Notes: generated by a model from the sequence alone, not told the origin. A DNA stretch of 11,708 nt from Ichthyophonus hoferi (GCA_002751075.1 NAOQ01001143.1:1-11708); one strand, 5' to 3'. Counted from the first letter of the stretch, positions 1 through 8,841 are shown. Program-made: numbers and translations.

Positions 1-480
1 ACTCCCACCCCCACCCCTACCCCTATATTATGTATATATATATATATCTTGCATTTTATTTTTATTGCTTTATTGTACTACATCTTTTTTCTACACCTAC
101 GCTCAATATTTTTATATTTAATTATCTCTTTACAAATGCACACGAACAAAAAAAAAAGGTAGAGTGATAGATAGATCACATATGATATTTTTGGTTTATA
201 CAGTATATAGTAGAGGGTTGGGGAAGGCCATGGTGTATACTTAACGCTTTACACTTTATAATTAATGCTATTGTGTATTCAGATTACGAAATTGTTTGAC
301 TTTTTAAGTTGGTACTGGACAAAGCTGTATCATGTCATTAACTACTCGCTCACTACTTTCAACACGTTTTCTAAATCTTCCAGCAAGATGAATCTGCATG
401 TACCCACACACGTGTATATGAAAAACAACTACATGCACACTTGCATATATAAAACTCAAACGCATATATACACCTTACAG
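1..480. other. Intron-like sequence before the 481-641 exon
   Basis: This stretch holds no exon I can defend. It opens with a C-rich tract (1-25, repeated CCCAC/CCCTA), followed by a TA run and AT-rich DNA. It ends in TTACAG at 475-480, a good splice acceptor for the following exon, so most of it is probably the last intron of a + strand gene that starts to the left. An open frame at 265-537 runs through it, but it is out of frame with the exon at 481. It has a CAG acceptor-like site at about 280-282, yet I found no donor of the phase needed to join it to that exon. Confidence 0.5.
33..47. repeat. TA dinucleotide microsatellite
   Basis: About 7.5 uninterrupted TA units directly after the C-rich tract at the window start. 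It is a simple repeat with no visible function. Confidence 0.9.
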
Positions 481-641
481 CACCCGACTATGAGCCGCCT
501 CCATCCTTCAGCAAGAAATGGCGAGAGGCCAGCTTAAGAAAGATGGAGCGATATAGAATGCAACCCCTCAGAAACAATTACCCTGAAAGGACTCTGGAAG
601 AGGAGATAAAAATTTTTGACGAGGATTTCCCCGTGGAGTAA
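481..641 (+). CDS. Terminal coding exon of an unidentified gene (partial, 3' end)
   Basis: A TTACAG acceptor at 475-480 is followed by a frame that stays open for 52 whole codons to TAA at 639-641. The first two bases (481-482) complete a codon split by the intron. The reading is protein-like: it begins PDYEPPPSFSKKWREA, is rich in charged and aromatic residues, and ends in an acidic tail (about residues 37-52, with EEEIKIFDEDF). The middle (about residues 10-36) is basic and probably helical. Base composition is clearly less AT-rich than the flanks, as it is in the proven exons of the neighbouring dehydrogenase gene. Short basic-then-acidic tails of this kind occur in small mitochondrial and membrane-complex subunits, but I do not recognise the family and assign no function. 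The rest of the gene lies left of the window. No AATAAA lies close behind the stop; the first one I see is at 1048-1053. Confidence 0.6.
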
Positions 642-1458
642 GCTGGAGCAGATTGAGTTGCTTTCCATTAAGACGTTCTAAACTATACTGGGTGGGCTAA
701 GTGAGCCATATTATGATTCCCAATAGTATTTATGTCAATATACGTCACCCAAAGCTGAATGGTCTCTGTTATTATTATTCAGCTTGGAAATATAGCTATT
801 ACAGTTGCTCAAGAGCTACGTAGTACTCTTAGTCATGGTACATCATCGCTATCAATTAATTAGTATAACTTCCTATTTGCTCATTTATTATTATAAATAT
901 AAGAAAATCTTCGTTAGAGAGCCCCTCCCCTATACATCTAGGCTATATCCTACCGAGAAAAAGTATTGGCGTTCTTTAATATTTCATTTGCATTATAATC
1001 TGCATATTAGACTTGAAATTGAATATATAAGCCCAAATCTTGGGTATAATAAAATTTATTGTTATGGATATGCATTCAACACTTTGTATTGGAAGAGTGT
1101 TAAAAAGGACTGGGTGCTTTTCAGTTTTAAACTTCTCTTAATACGATTTTTTAGTAGATTTAAAAATATTGTTGTCTGGTAAAATTGTGGCACCTTTATC
1201 ATTGGTGTTATAGCATATCACTCATTTTTATCTGTTATAACCTAATATAGTCAGCCATAGCAATAAGGTCAATGTCTTTAAAGTTCTCGATAAAGTAGTG
1301 TTTATGATATGCATGAGGTACCTTCTTCCTTATCCTAGTACGAAGGTATACAGTACAAAAGTATGTTTTATTTCATTTCTAACCCTGGCCCCTTAGTGTG
1401 AATCACTGTCATATGCTATAATTTATTTGCTGATATATTGTATCTTATAGTTCTCAGT
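642..1458. other. Gene-poor spacer with one long AT-rich frame
   Basis: The first 160 bases follow the stop of the preceding exon and are probably its 3' UTR and flank. Positions 805-1182 carry an open frame described separately. Positions 1183-1458 are AT-rich with no convincing frame, splice pair or RNA fold. An AATAAA at 1048-1053 is the first canonical polyadenylation hexamer downstream of the upstream gene. Confidence 0.5.
805..1182 (+). CDS. Doubtful open frame, no recognised family
   Basis: The frame is open for 125 codons and ends in TAA at 1180-1182. The first ATG is at 835, which would give 115 residues. The product is dominated by Tyr, Lys, Ile, Leu and Phe, which is what AT-rich non-coding DNA yields when read in this way. 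There is no domain, signal peptide or motif that I recognise. Against dismissing it: at roughly two-thirds AT a stop is expected every 13 or so codons, so a run this long is uncommon by chance. It could be a lineage-specific gene, an unspliced remnant, or noise. It lies about 160 bases downstream of the stop of the preceding gene, on the same strand. Confidence 0.15.
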   Translation: MLKSYVVLLVMVHHRYQLISITSYLLIYYYKYKKIFVREPLPYTSRLYPTEKKYWRSLIFHLHYNLHIRLEIEYISPNLGYNKIYCYGYAFNTLYWKSVKKDWVLFSFKLLLIRFFSRFKNIVVW

Positions 1459-1606
1459 CATATCCTATATTTTCTGCCATAGCCTATATATCCTCTCCTA
1501 TATCCTATATTTTTTGTACTATATCCTATATTTTGTATACTATACATCCTAGATTTTTTTCAGTTATATCCTATATTTTCTCGATCATATCCTACATTTT
1601 CTCTCC
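1459..1606. repeat. Degenerate tandem array, unit about 19-24 bp
   Basis: Seven successive imperfect copies of a unit with the core TATCCTATATTTT begin at about 1459, 1478, 1498, 1519, 1540, 1564 and 1586. Unit length varies from 19 to 24 bases because the T-rich tail and the junction bases differ between copies. The copies have drifted, so the array looks old. No coding frame runs through it. Confidence 0.75.
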
Positions 1607-2736
1607 TCTCTCTTGCATATTTTTAGCGTTCTTACCTTCTCCTACCATACGTACGTGCATACACGCATGCATATAAACAGCCATTCTTTTGACACGTGAG
1701 CTTGAATCCTTGAATCAAGTGTGGATCCAACAGAATAATAAATATACCAATTATTAAAACCCTTATATATATTATACCAAAGCTGGGCTTTAATTTTGAT
1801 TGATTTTACTGTACTCTTATTTTATTCGTTATTTTGATCTGTTGATGTTTATTTTTATTCTTACTGGACATATATTTATACCATACCTAACACTGTCGTA
1901 AAGTGTCGTCAGTATTTTTCGGTGTGTACTGTTTCTCGGGTTGGTTATAAAGAAATTGACTTTGACATTTATTTTACTTGGGATGCCATATTGTGCACAT
2001 AAAAGACTGCTTACTTGCTTGAACATATCAAGTATTTATTAGTATCTTGGTAGAAGAAAGTATAGTGGTGGTCCTTCAATCTTTTACCTGCTTGTTGTTT
2101 GAGAAGAGGTAGTCAAGGGTGTGATGTTGAGCCAAAATAAAATGAACGAAACTTAAATTGAAGAGAAGAAAAGAACACGTTTCAAAACTATATCCACCCT
2201 CCTGCATAACGGATGTATATGATTAGAATATATATAACGCTATCTACGCTATAGGGAATGGGCTCGGCTTCACTCAGAATATGTTATGGGTTCGCCATTT
2301 TAACAACTAAATATACACATAAAAGACATGCCACCGTCTACCCCTGTGCCTAGCTTATATTTCCCACGAAATCATGTTTATATTTGAACCCACAACTACT
2401 TTATTGATCCACTATAATTCTTGAGTTTAGGTGTAGTCGTATTTTATCTGCCTGTTGGAAACCCCATGTTTTCGGAATAATAACTAATAGTATTATATGT
2501 CAAACATCCTTTCTCGTGGTAGATGTATTTAATTTCTTTCTGTGCTTGTATACAAGGTGTATTCCTTCTATAAAACCTTTATTTTTTTTTTATTTTTTTT
2601 GGCATTCTTATACCTGTTAGTTTGTTTAAAAAAAACCATACCAAAGTATACCTCTGCTCCTACGCACTATCACCCACCCAAGTCTAGGTTTACCCTTCTA
2701 ACCTTATACTTTAATTTTTACCATCTCCTAGCAACC
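1607..2736. other. Intergenic region upstream of the dehydrogenase gene
   Basis: AT-rich sequence with poly-T and poly-A runs (for example 2583-2600 and 2628-2636). I found no convincing exon, RNA gene or mobile element. A small minus-strand frame at 1829-2026 has no supporting feature. The last 170 bases probably hold the promoter and 5' UTR of the following gene: a TATA-like site at 2569, then no ATG at all until the chosen start at 2737. Confidence 0.45.
2569..2575 (+). promoter_or_regulatory. TATA-box-like motif upstream of the dehydrogenase
   Basis: TATAAAA lies 162 bases before the start codon at 2737. No ATG occurs in any frame between the two, so a transcript starting some 25-35 bases downstream would use 2737 as its first AUG. 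In DNA this AT-rich such a motif can occur by chance. Confidence 0.3.
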
Positions 2737-5700
2737 ATGTCCATGTCACCATACTACAGCTACTCGTCCCTCTGTATAAACCTCTTCTGGTTTATCTTCC
2801 TTAATCTATGGGAGTTCCTATCGCGTTTATATCAATTCCATTTTTTAGACAACTTGGCACATCTGGAACATAGAAGAGACCTGCGTATGCCTAAAAATCC
2901 AACCTGCATAGTCACAGGCGGCAATACTGGATTAGGAAAAGGTGATTGATCTTGTTTTTGTTTTACTTTTTGTTTTGTTGTCTCACCTATCTAAAATGTA
3001 CTCTTTTTTCAGGTTTCTTCTTGTGGAGTATTTTTATATTTAAAAAAGTGACACCAATATAAATAATCGAATCATTCTCTTTACCCTCTTACAGCACATG
3101 CAAGTATATTTTTTCTTCTTCATAGCTGTCTTTCTATGTTATATACCTTGACTATGCTCACTACATCGTCTAGGGTTACTTACACCTCATATTCTCCGTG
3201 TCTGTATTCATATCTACAAGTAGGTTATATGCCTAATGGTATAGTATGGGGTTGTTAATAGGTAGAGTTTATGAAATTCTTATTTTTGTGATTAATAATA
3301 TCTATGCTTCCACTTGCATACATAGATATTTATATCATCTCTAACTGATACTATCATTGGTGTATTACAGAGACGGCGGCGTATCTTAGCAACGTCGGAT
3401 ATCACGTAATTATTGCCTGCCGTTCTACCACAAAGGGGGAGAAAGCAGTTGAGGGTAGGCATCCTATTGGCTATAATTACAATAACGAATGAATGTGTAG
3501 GAAGGATATGGTAGAATAGTCTACTGAATAATAACTCCTCATCATGTCGCCCTAATCTTTCAGCACATTCACCCTCTCCCTCACCCTCTCTCTCTCCTAC
3601 ATGCACACCCATACAGACATCCACAAAACCTATCCCGACCTTAAGGGCAAACTAGAAGTCTGGCCCCTAGATCTGTCCTCTCTCCTATCAGTGAAATCAT
3701 TTGCTGAGCGTTTTACCAACACCGATCTACCACTCCATCTACTTGTCAATAATGCTGGTCAGTGGTGGCTGAGTTTCAATGTGTCTGTTTCGATTTGTCT
3801 TCACTTATTTTTATGACCTTATATGGCTATGTTCTAACGGATATGCCTTATAGTATTTTTTACTTTCACTTTTATGGGTATTTTAACTACAACTCCCTGT
3901 CAATGATGAAAGATATTGATATTAATTGACTTGTAGATTCCCCTTCTATCTATCTATCTATATTCAGCGTTATGTTGCATTATCCTACCTTCTGTGACCC
4001 TGTGTGTACGTACATACGACATGTATAACATATATCTAACCACAGTTTATTACTATAAACAGGTTGCATACTTCCGAAAAGGGCTGAAACAGAGAATGGA
4101 ATAGAGGAGGTAGGGTATACGTAATGTATACTAACAACTATCCTTGAGGCTGTATTAGAGGGAACATATAGAAAGAAAAACAAGCACGGAGACAAAGAGA
4201 GTGTACATGTGGATTATAGGCACAGGGAGGGTGATTGTGGGTATGTAAATGTTAATCTTGTAGTTAGAGAAAAAAAATTAAAAAGGTATTTTAACTAGTT
4301 GATTGTAGACATTAATCTTTGTTTAACCCAATGAATTCACCCCACAGACCTTTCAGATTAATCATGTGGGCCCTTTCTATCTGACCCACTTACTGCTACC
4401 CAAACTGATCAGTGGAAAGTCCAAAGGAAGAGTGGTTAACCTGAGTAGTGTGGTAGGTCACCTAGGGGGTCAATGGCTTGGTAGGCAATGTAATACCTGT
4501 TAGTTAGGTGTATATGCATATATATATATATGCAGGTAGGTATGTATGAGTATATGTATGCTTGTATGTATGCATTTACCTATGTATCTATGTGTGTATA
4601 CATACATGTAATGGTGTAATTATATATGTAAACGTATTTGGATGTGTTTTAGGAGATTATAAGCAATAGTTGAATAACGATTGGCTTATATTTGGCTTTC
4701 AGTACGATATGATTGCCTCATAATCTTCTCTGCTTTAAGGAGAGGGGTGGGTAAAAACACTACCTGGTACATATGTGGGATACCTTGCACAGGCTTTGAC
4801 TACATTATGGCAATGCTATATTTCTTGCAATTACCTCCTACCCCCTTGCTATTAATGGCCTGTACTTATACCCTGGGGGTGTCCAGGCCCATTATGCAGG
4901 CCACATTGACTTCGATGACCTGATGGTGGAAGACAAGACTTATATCGACATGCTTGCATATGGTCAAGCCAAGCTGGCCAATATTCTCTTTACTAAGGAA
5001 CTGGCTACCCAATATGGCGAGTACGTTCATTATAACCATTAAGAGAGGGAAATAGACTGAGATACAATAGATAAGAGAGTAGAATAGTAGACAGGACAGA
5101 GAGGGGAGGATGGGTGGTGGTAGGGAAATAGGAGGGTATATACTATAGAGGAGAGGAGAGGCTGGTCAATAAGAAAGGGTTGCCTCATGACAATTTTTCT
5201 TCCTCCCACTGTCCACCAGTAAAATTACGACTTTTGCCGTACATCCAGGAGCAGTAGCCACTGAGTTCTATCGTACCAACTGGATGGGCTTTATAATACC
5301 TGGCTTTGCTAAGTCACCCAAGGAGGGGGCTCGCTCATCGGTAGGATACCATATATGGGTTATTGTATTATCTTATGATTGGAAGATTTAGTAGGCGCTG
5401 GCTTTTAAGCGGATCTTGGTGTCATTATTGAGAGAAGTTAAGATAGATGGGATGATGAGAGGGAGAAGGAGAGGGTGATGGAAGGGTATGACTGGTCCTA
5501 TAACAGCAGTAACAATAGTATAGATGCACAGTCATGTATTCCTATACAATTGTGGGTTGGCTCGTATATATCCTTATACTTAGATAGATATTAGCTATGG
5601 GCAGATGCAGATGATCCCACAGTTACACACCTCGTAAGCGATAGGTATCTGATCATGTATCTATACTATATACTAACCAGTCCTGCTCTCCATGTCTAGA

Positions 5701-6241
5701 TCTACTGCTCGCTAATACCCGAATCTGAGATCCCTAATGGGTCTTACGTGTATGGCTGTGGGTAAGTTGCCACATTGCACTATCACATTTTATTATGGGA
5801 GAATATTTATTATGGTATAGGTTTCAGTGTATGTAGACACCCAGTTTAAACGATAATTAGTTACATACTCTCATATACATATATTGTTCATGTTTGAGCG
5901 AGATATGAGTTTGACACAAGACTCTAGCCAATGAATGATCTTATTTACTAACTTTGTATGGGAATTATATGGTTTTACATATGTGATATGCTTTTTTAAT
6001 ATCTTCTTTTGTTTCATTTTACTGTACCTACCCCCTTTTTAACCAGTTGCATGGCTTGCTTCTAGTCTATATATATATACATTTTTTAATCTATGTCCAA
6101 TCTTGATAATGACTGGGTGCGCTGGACCAATCACACAGGGCTCATGGTACCAGTATTGAGGCAGGCGACAAGGAGGTGGCCCACAAACTGTGGGAGATAA
6201 CCTGGAACCTAATAAAGAAAGCAGGAGTTGAGACGGAATAG
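2737..6241 (+). CDS. Retinol-dehydrogenase-like short-chain dehydrogenase/reductase, nine exons, complete
   Basis: The exons are 2737-2941, 3371-3454, 3617-3757, 4063-4109, 4348-4480, 4900-5020, 5220-5340, 5700-5761 and 6139-6241. They total 1017 bases, with intron phases 1,1,1,0,1,2,0,2, all GT-AG. The joined protein has 338 residues. An N-terminal hydrophobic stretch (about 12-28) looks like a membrane anchor. Next come the cofactor loop TGGNTGLG (60-67), Arg86 after the second strand (favouring NADP(H)), Asp115 for the adenine pocket, NNAG (141-144), and the catalytic tetrad Asn164, Ser193, Tyr224 and Lys228 (YGQAK). HPGAVATE (252-259) follows. Length, order and the wording around DFDDL and KLAN match the animal RDH11-14 group of SDRs. 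These are membrane-bound enzymes, often of the ER or mitochondrion, that interconvert retinol/retinal or lipid aldehydes and alcohols with NADP(H). Substrate cannot be read from sequence. The start is the first ATG after a TATA-like site. Exon 4 is only 47 bases and codes for the loop between NNAG and the Asn164 helix. The exon 5-6 junction gives a slightly long loop before DFDDL, so a nearby alternative splice site is possible there. Confidence 0.93.
3945..3961. repeat. TCTA tetranucleotide microsatellite in intron 3
   Basis: About four TCTA units inside the dehydrogenase intron between 3757 and 4063. It is a simple repeat, likely variable in length between individuals. Confidence 0.8.
4509..4610. 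repeat. TATG-rich microsatellite with a perfect palindrome, intron 5
   Basis: An interrupted run of TATG/TGTA units lies within the intron between 4480 and 4900. It starts with a perfect 20-bp palindrome at 4515-4534: two TGCA ends around six TA units. Such sequence can extrude a hairpin and slips readily in replication. Confidence 0.75.
6211..6216 (+). promoter_or_regulatory. AATAAA polyadenylation hexamer inside the last dehydrogenase codons
   Basis: A canonical AATAAA overlaps codons Leu-Ile-Lys near the end of the last exon, 23 bases before the stop codon TAG at 6239-6241. Cleavage usually falls 10-30 bases downstream, which here would be around the stop itself. No other AATAAA follows in the next 900 bases (an ATTAAA is at 6932-6937). 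Either this site ends the mRNA almost without a 3' UTR, or it is a chance match in coding sequence and a weaker signal is used. Confidence 0.3.
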
Positions 6242-6261
6242 GAATGGGTTAGTAGCCCTTA

Positions 6262-6471
6262 GTGTGTACCCTGGTGGGTGAGCGTGAGGCTCTCTGCAGC
6301 AAGAAAAGGAAAAAAGGAAAGGCCACATCTTTGACGTTTTGTGGACCGTGTATTTTTCTACAATGTATGTATGAATACCTCAAAGCTGAAGATCTAGTAA
6401 GCTTTGACCGTCTGACCAACAATAAGGTGGCTTATAAACCCCTGTTTGTGAGTACAGTAGAAGAATATTAA
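6262..6471 (+). CDS. Orphan open frame downstream of the dehydrogenase
   Basis: The frame is open for 69 codons and ends in TAA at 6469-6471. It has no ATG at its left end; the first ATG is at 6367 and would give 34 residues. A CTCTCTGCAG at 6290-6299 is a good splice acceptor, which would leave a basic run (KKRKKGK) followed by a balanced, protein-like tail (YLKAEDLVSFDRL, then NNKVAYKPLFV). Composition is less AT-rich than the surroundings. It is in a different frame from the dehydrogenase end and resembles no part of it. It may be the last exon of another transcript, an alternative 3' exon, or a chance frame in the 3' UTR. I do not recognise a family. Confidence 0.25.
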   Translation: MCTLVGEREALCSKKRKKGKATSLTFCGPCIFLQCMYEYLKAEDLVSFDRLTNNKVAYKPLFVSTVEEY

Positions 6472-7240
6472 GTTTGTAAAACTATCACCTGAAAATATGG
6501 GATTGAATCACATAATATATAAAAAGATATCCAGATATGAGGCTTTAAGAATGGGCTGGGTGCCATCATGATCATCATCTTAAGAGCTACACACTAGCGA
6601 GATATTGATGGTGGTAATATAGTATGGGCCATCAGTATGTAATATGTAATATCCAAACGAGTATATGACTGTCGTCTACCCTCCCTTGGTAAACGAACTG
6701 TGGAAACTTATATAGGTAATCAAATAGATGCAGATACAGTTGATAGAATATGATATAATTATATAGTTTGAGCGGGTCCCAATCTTAAAATCATACATGT
6801 ATTCACTGGCATAAATATATATCCATTTATTGGTTCATATAGGTCCAATGATAAGAGACATGCTATACCATGAGCCAATAGACGCCAACTATGATGCATA
6901 GTATACACTGCTTATACTAAAATATGATATTATTAAAGCACTCTTCATTTGACAGTTGTCATTGATCATTTCCTAGAAACTGTGAAAGAATAACATAGTA
7001 GATAGCGATACTAGAACTAGATGCGACAGAAGAAGTGCCATTAACATTATAATTATAAAGCAATAGTACTGTATGGCATCTTATTAGTGGTCAACCAAGA
7101 TAATTCTGGGTTGATATATACCGTTGTCTTAATATACTTGAAATTATGAGAATAAACTGCGTATATTTCAGCCGCCAAAGGATTAAAGCTGGTTCAAGTC
7201 TTCCCATGGTGCAACATTGTATTGTACACCTCGCATGGAT
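6472..7240. other. Spacer between the two convergent genes
   Basis: AT-rich sequence between the tail-to-tail dehydrogenase (+) and phospholipase (-) genes. It contains an ATTAAA at 6932-6937, several short frames on both strands and a weak Pol III B-box match at 7191-7204. None is strong enough to call a gene. Confidence 0.4.
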
Positions 7241-7246
7241 TTTATT
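7241..7246 (-). promoter_or_regulatory. AATAAA polyadenylation hexamer for the phospholipase gene
   Basis: Read on the minus strand, TTTATT is AATAAA, 186 bases beyond the phospholipase stop codon (7434-7432). It is the nearest canonical hexamer that I see in the expected direction. Confidence 0.4.
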
Positions 7247-7268
7247 AAGTTCCAGCAACAATAAGCAC

Positions 7269-7287
7269 TATATATATATATATATAT
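7269..7287. repeat. TA dinucleotide microsatellite
   Basis: About 9.5 TA units in the presumed 3' UTR of the minus-strand phospholipase gene. Confidence 0.9.
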
Positions 7288-7431
7288 CGCCAAATACCAG
7301 AGACAACCATGTGCTCTCTGTTTCAATCATAATAGTTTGTAGATTAGAAAAAAGTCTACATAATTTATACTTGTACACAAACAAACCAGTCTCCATCTTG
7401 CTAGTCATCGTAGATACATCGATACATGCAC

Positions 7432-8692
7432 TTACAAAAAAGACATAAGCGCATAATCTATCCAAGTCGTATAAAAGGCCCACTTGTGATGGTACCACCG
7501 GTACGGTTCTTTACAACTTCCTGCAGTACCCAAATAAGGCACCTCCTTCTCACACCATTGTATTGATTCATAAGGATTGGAAGCAGAATATGTCATACCG
7601 CACACTTGAGATTCGGCTCGTTTACAACCCGTGCAAGGTGCATGGTTAAATACTGTTCGCATTAGCGCGACTGTCGCAGCTTTCCGTTTGTTAACCATAT
7701 TTTTGACGTAAAATGGTGAGGACGCATTAAAATAAGTTACCTCAAGTTTCTCCATTAGATCAGCATCGCATTCACAGCTGATAAGGCCATGTATGTCGTA
7801 GCAAGCGTCGTGTATCCGACAAGTTTCATCAACTATAATAGAGAGAGAAACAGGGAAAGGAGGGCGAGGAACAACGGGAGTAAGTCAATGACATGCTGGG
7901 ATAATATATAAATAGACCATTCTTGAAGTATTCAATATTTGAATTAAAAAAGCAATATCATATAAACAGTGCAAGAGTTGCGATATGGCCCGCATTTCTA
8001 AACATGAGTAGCTAATGAACAACCAACAAGTAGGCACATCTATTGTAGAGGAAACGTCTCTAGAGTTTATGGGCATTAACAAAAGATGAAGAATGCATTT
8101 GAAAGGAATTAGGAGATAGGGAGGATAGGCATATAGACCATAAAAAAATGAATAATAAAAGTAGACTTTAAACTTTTAAAAAGTGCACCCACCATTTTTA
8201 GCCTAAAAATATGCAAAACCTAAAAAGAATTCTGGCAATAAAATCGTTCGGTTGATGCACAACTAACAAACACTACTTACGCTCATCTATGGCTGGAAGC
8301 TGGTTAGGATCGGTATAATACCAACCTCGCCCTGGACCACACCATAGACCATGGACATTAAAACTAGGAACCCTAATCAAAACACTTGACAGCAGAAGAA
8401 ATATTGGGAAAGATGCCACAATAATAAGGATACCAATTACTTTAATCAGACATTTGGTTGTATTCTTATACTGTTCCTTTATTGTTTGCCATGCCTCGGT
8501 CACACCAGCTTCTAAACAGGGAAAGGGGTCTAGCAACACAGGATATATAATTGACCAGATGAGAATTAAATTAAAAAGACTTGGTTCCTCTTTCAACATT
8601 TGTGTTGGAGAATCATTTAGGTTCTCAATTGAATTTTGTTTTTGTGTGGTCTGGGTTCTTCCAGACTTTCCTCTATGAGTAATTCCTGACAT
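7432..8692 (-). CDS. Membrane-anchored secreted-type phospholipase A2-like protein, two exons
   Basis: Exon 1 is 8692-8281 and exon 2 is 7832-7432. The intron (8280-7833) has GTAAGT and TTATAG ends and is phase 1. The product is 270 residues. The start is the first ATG after an in-frame TGA at 8713-8711. Residues 1-35 are polar and basic. Hydrophobic stretches follow at about 39-54 and, more convincingly, 82-106. Then comes a calcium-loop motif LWCGPGRG (116-123), the active-site motif LDETCRIHDACYD (138-150) with His145-Asp146, and SCECDADL (156-163) with Asp160 or Asp162. Ten cysteines from 118 to 244 and a glycosylation sequon at Asn173 point to a disulfide-rich lumenal or extracellular domain. 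The family cleaves the sn-2 acyl chain of phospholipids with Ca2+. The LWCG and SCxCD wording recalls group III (bee-venom type), while CGPG and HDxCYD recall other branches. I infer a type II anchor formed by 82-106. The stop codon sits inside a GTAAGT donor consensus, so a further 3' exon is possible. Confidence 0.85.
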
Positions 8693-8841
8693 CTTCCGTT
8701 GCGTCAACTTTCACTCCGTATAATAAAAAGTATTACAAAAACATAAATATAACAACACCTGCATCAGACAACATAACTAACCGATGTGTACATTGAGCCG
8801 TGCACCATGAAGTCACACCCCTTATACCCAAGTACAAAGTG

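Noticed and set aside
1-25. Telomere-like C-rich tract
   Set aside because: The CCCAC/CCCTA units are irregular and only about 25 bases long, and ordinary genic sequence follows. It is more likely a simple C-rich tract.
3292-3624. 110-codon minus-strand open frame
   Set aside because: It lies opposite dehydrogenase exon 2 and its flanking introns. The plus strand codes for a recognised SDR segment here, so this is a shadow.
4681-4923. 80-codon plus-strand open frame
   Set aside because: It covers the end of intron 5 and the start of exon 6 in a frame that is not the SDR frame.
6653-6750. Codon-like segment on both strands
   Set aside because: A plus-strand frame (KRVYDCRLPSLGKRT) and a minus-strand reading after a CCACAG acceptor are both plausible. 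With two competing readings and no family match there is no basis for a call.
7191-7204. tRNA or SINE B-box (GGTTCAAGTCTTCC)
   Set aside because: The flanking bases do not form a T stem and no A-box or acceptor stem is found at the right distance, so I do not call a tRNA or a SINE.
7146-7448. 100-codon plus-strand open frame with ATG
   Set aside because: It runs through a TA microsatellite (repeated Ile-Tyr) and overlaps the 3' end of the minus-strand phospholipase gene. A minus-strand frame in the same stretch looks equally good, so neither is supported.
7432-8692. Viral capsid-type PLA2 origin for the phospholipase
   Set aside because: The HD motif also occurs in virus capsid PLA2 domains. 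Here the domain has an intron, ten cysteines and a membrane anchor and no capsid sequence around it, so a host gene is the better reading.
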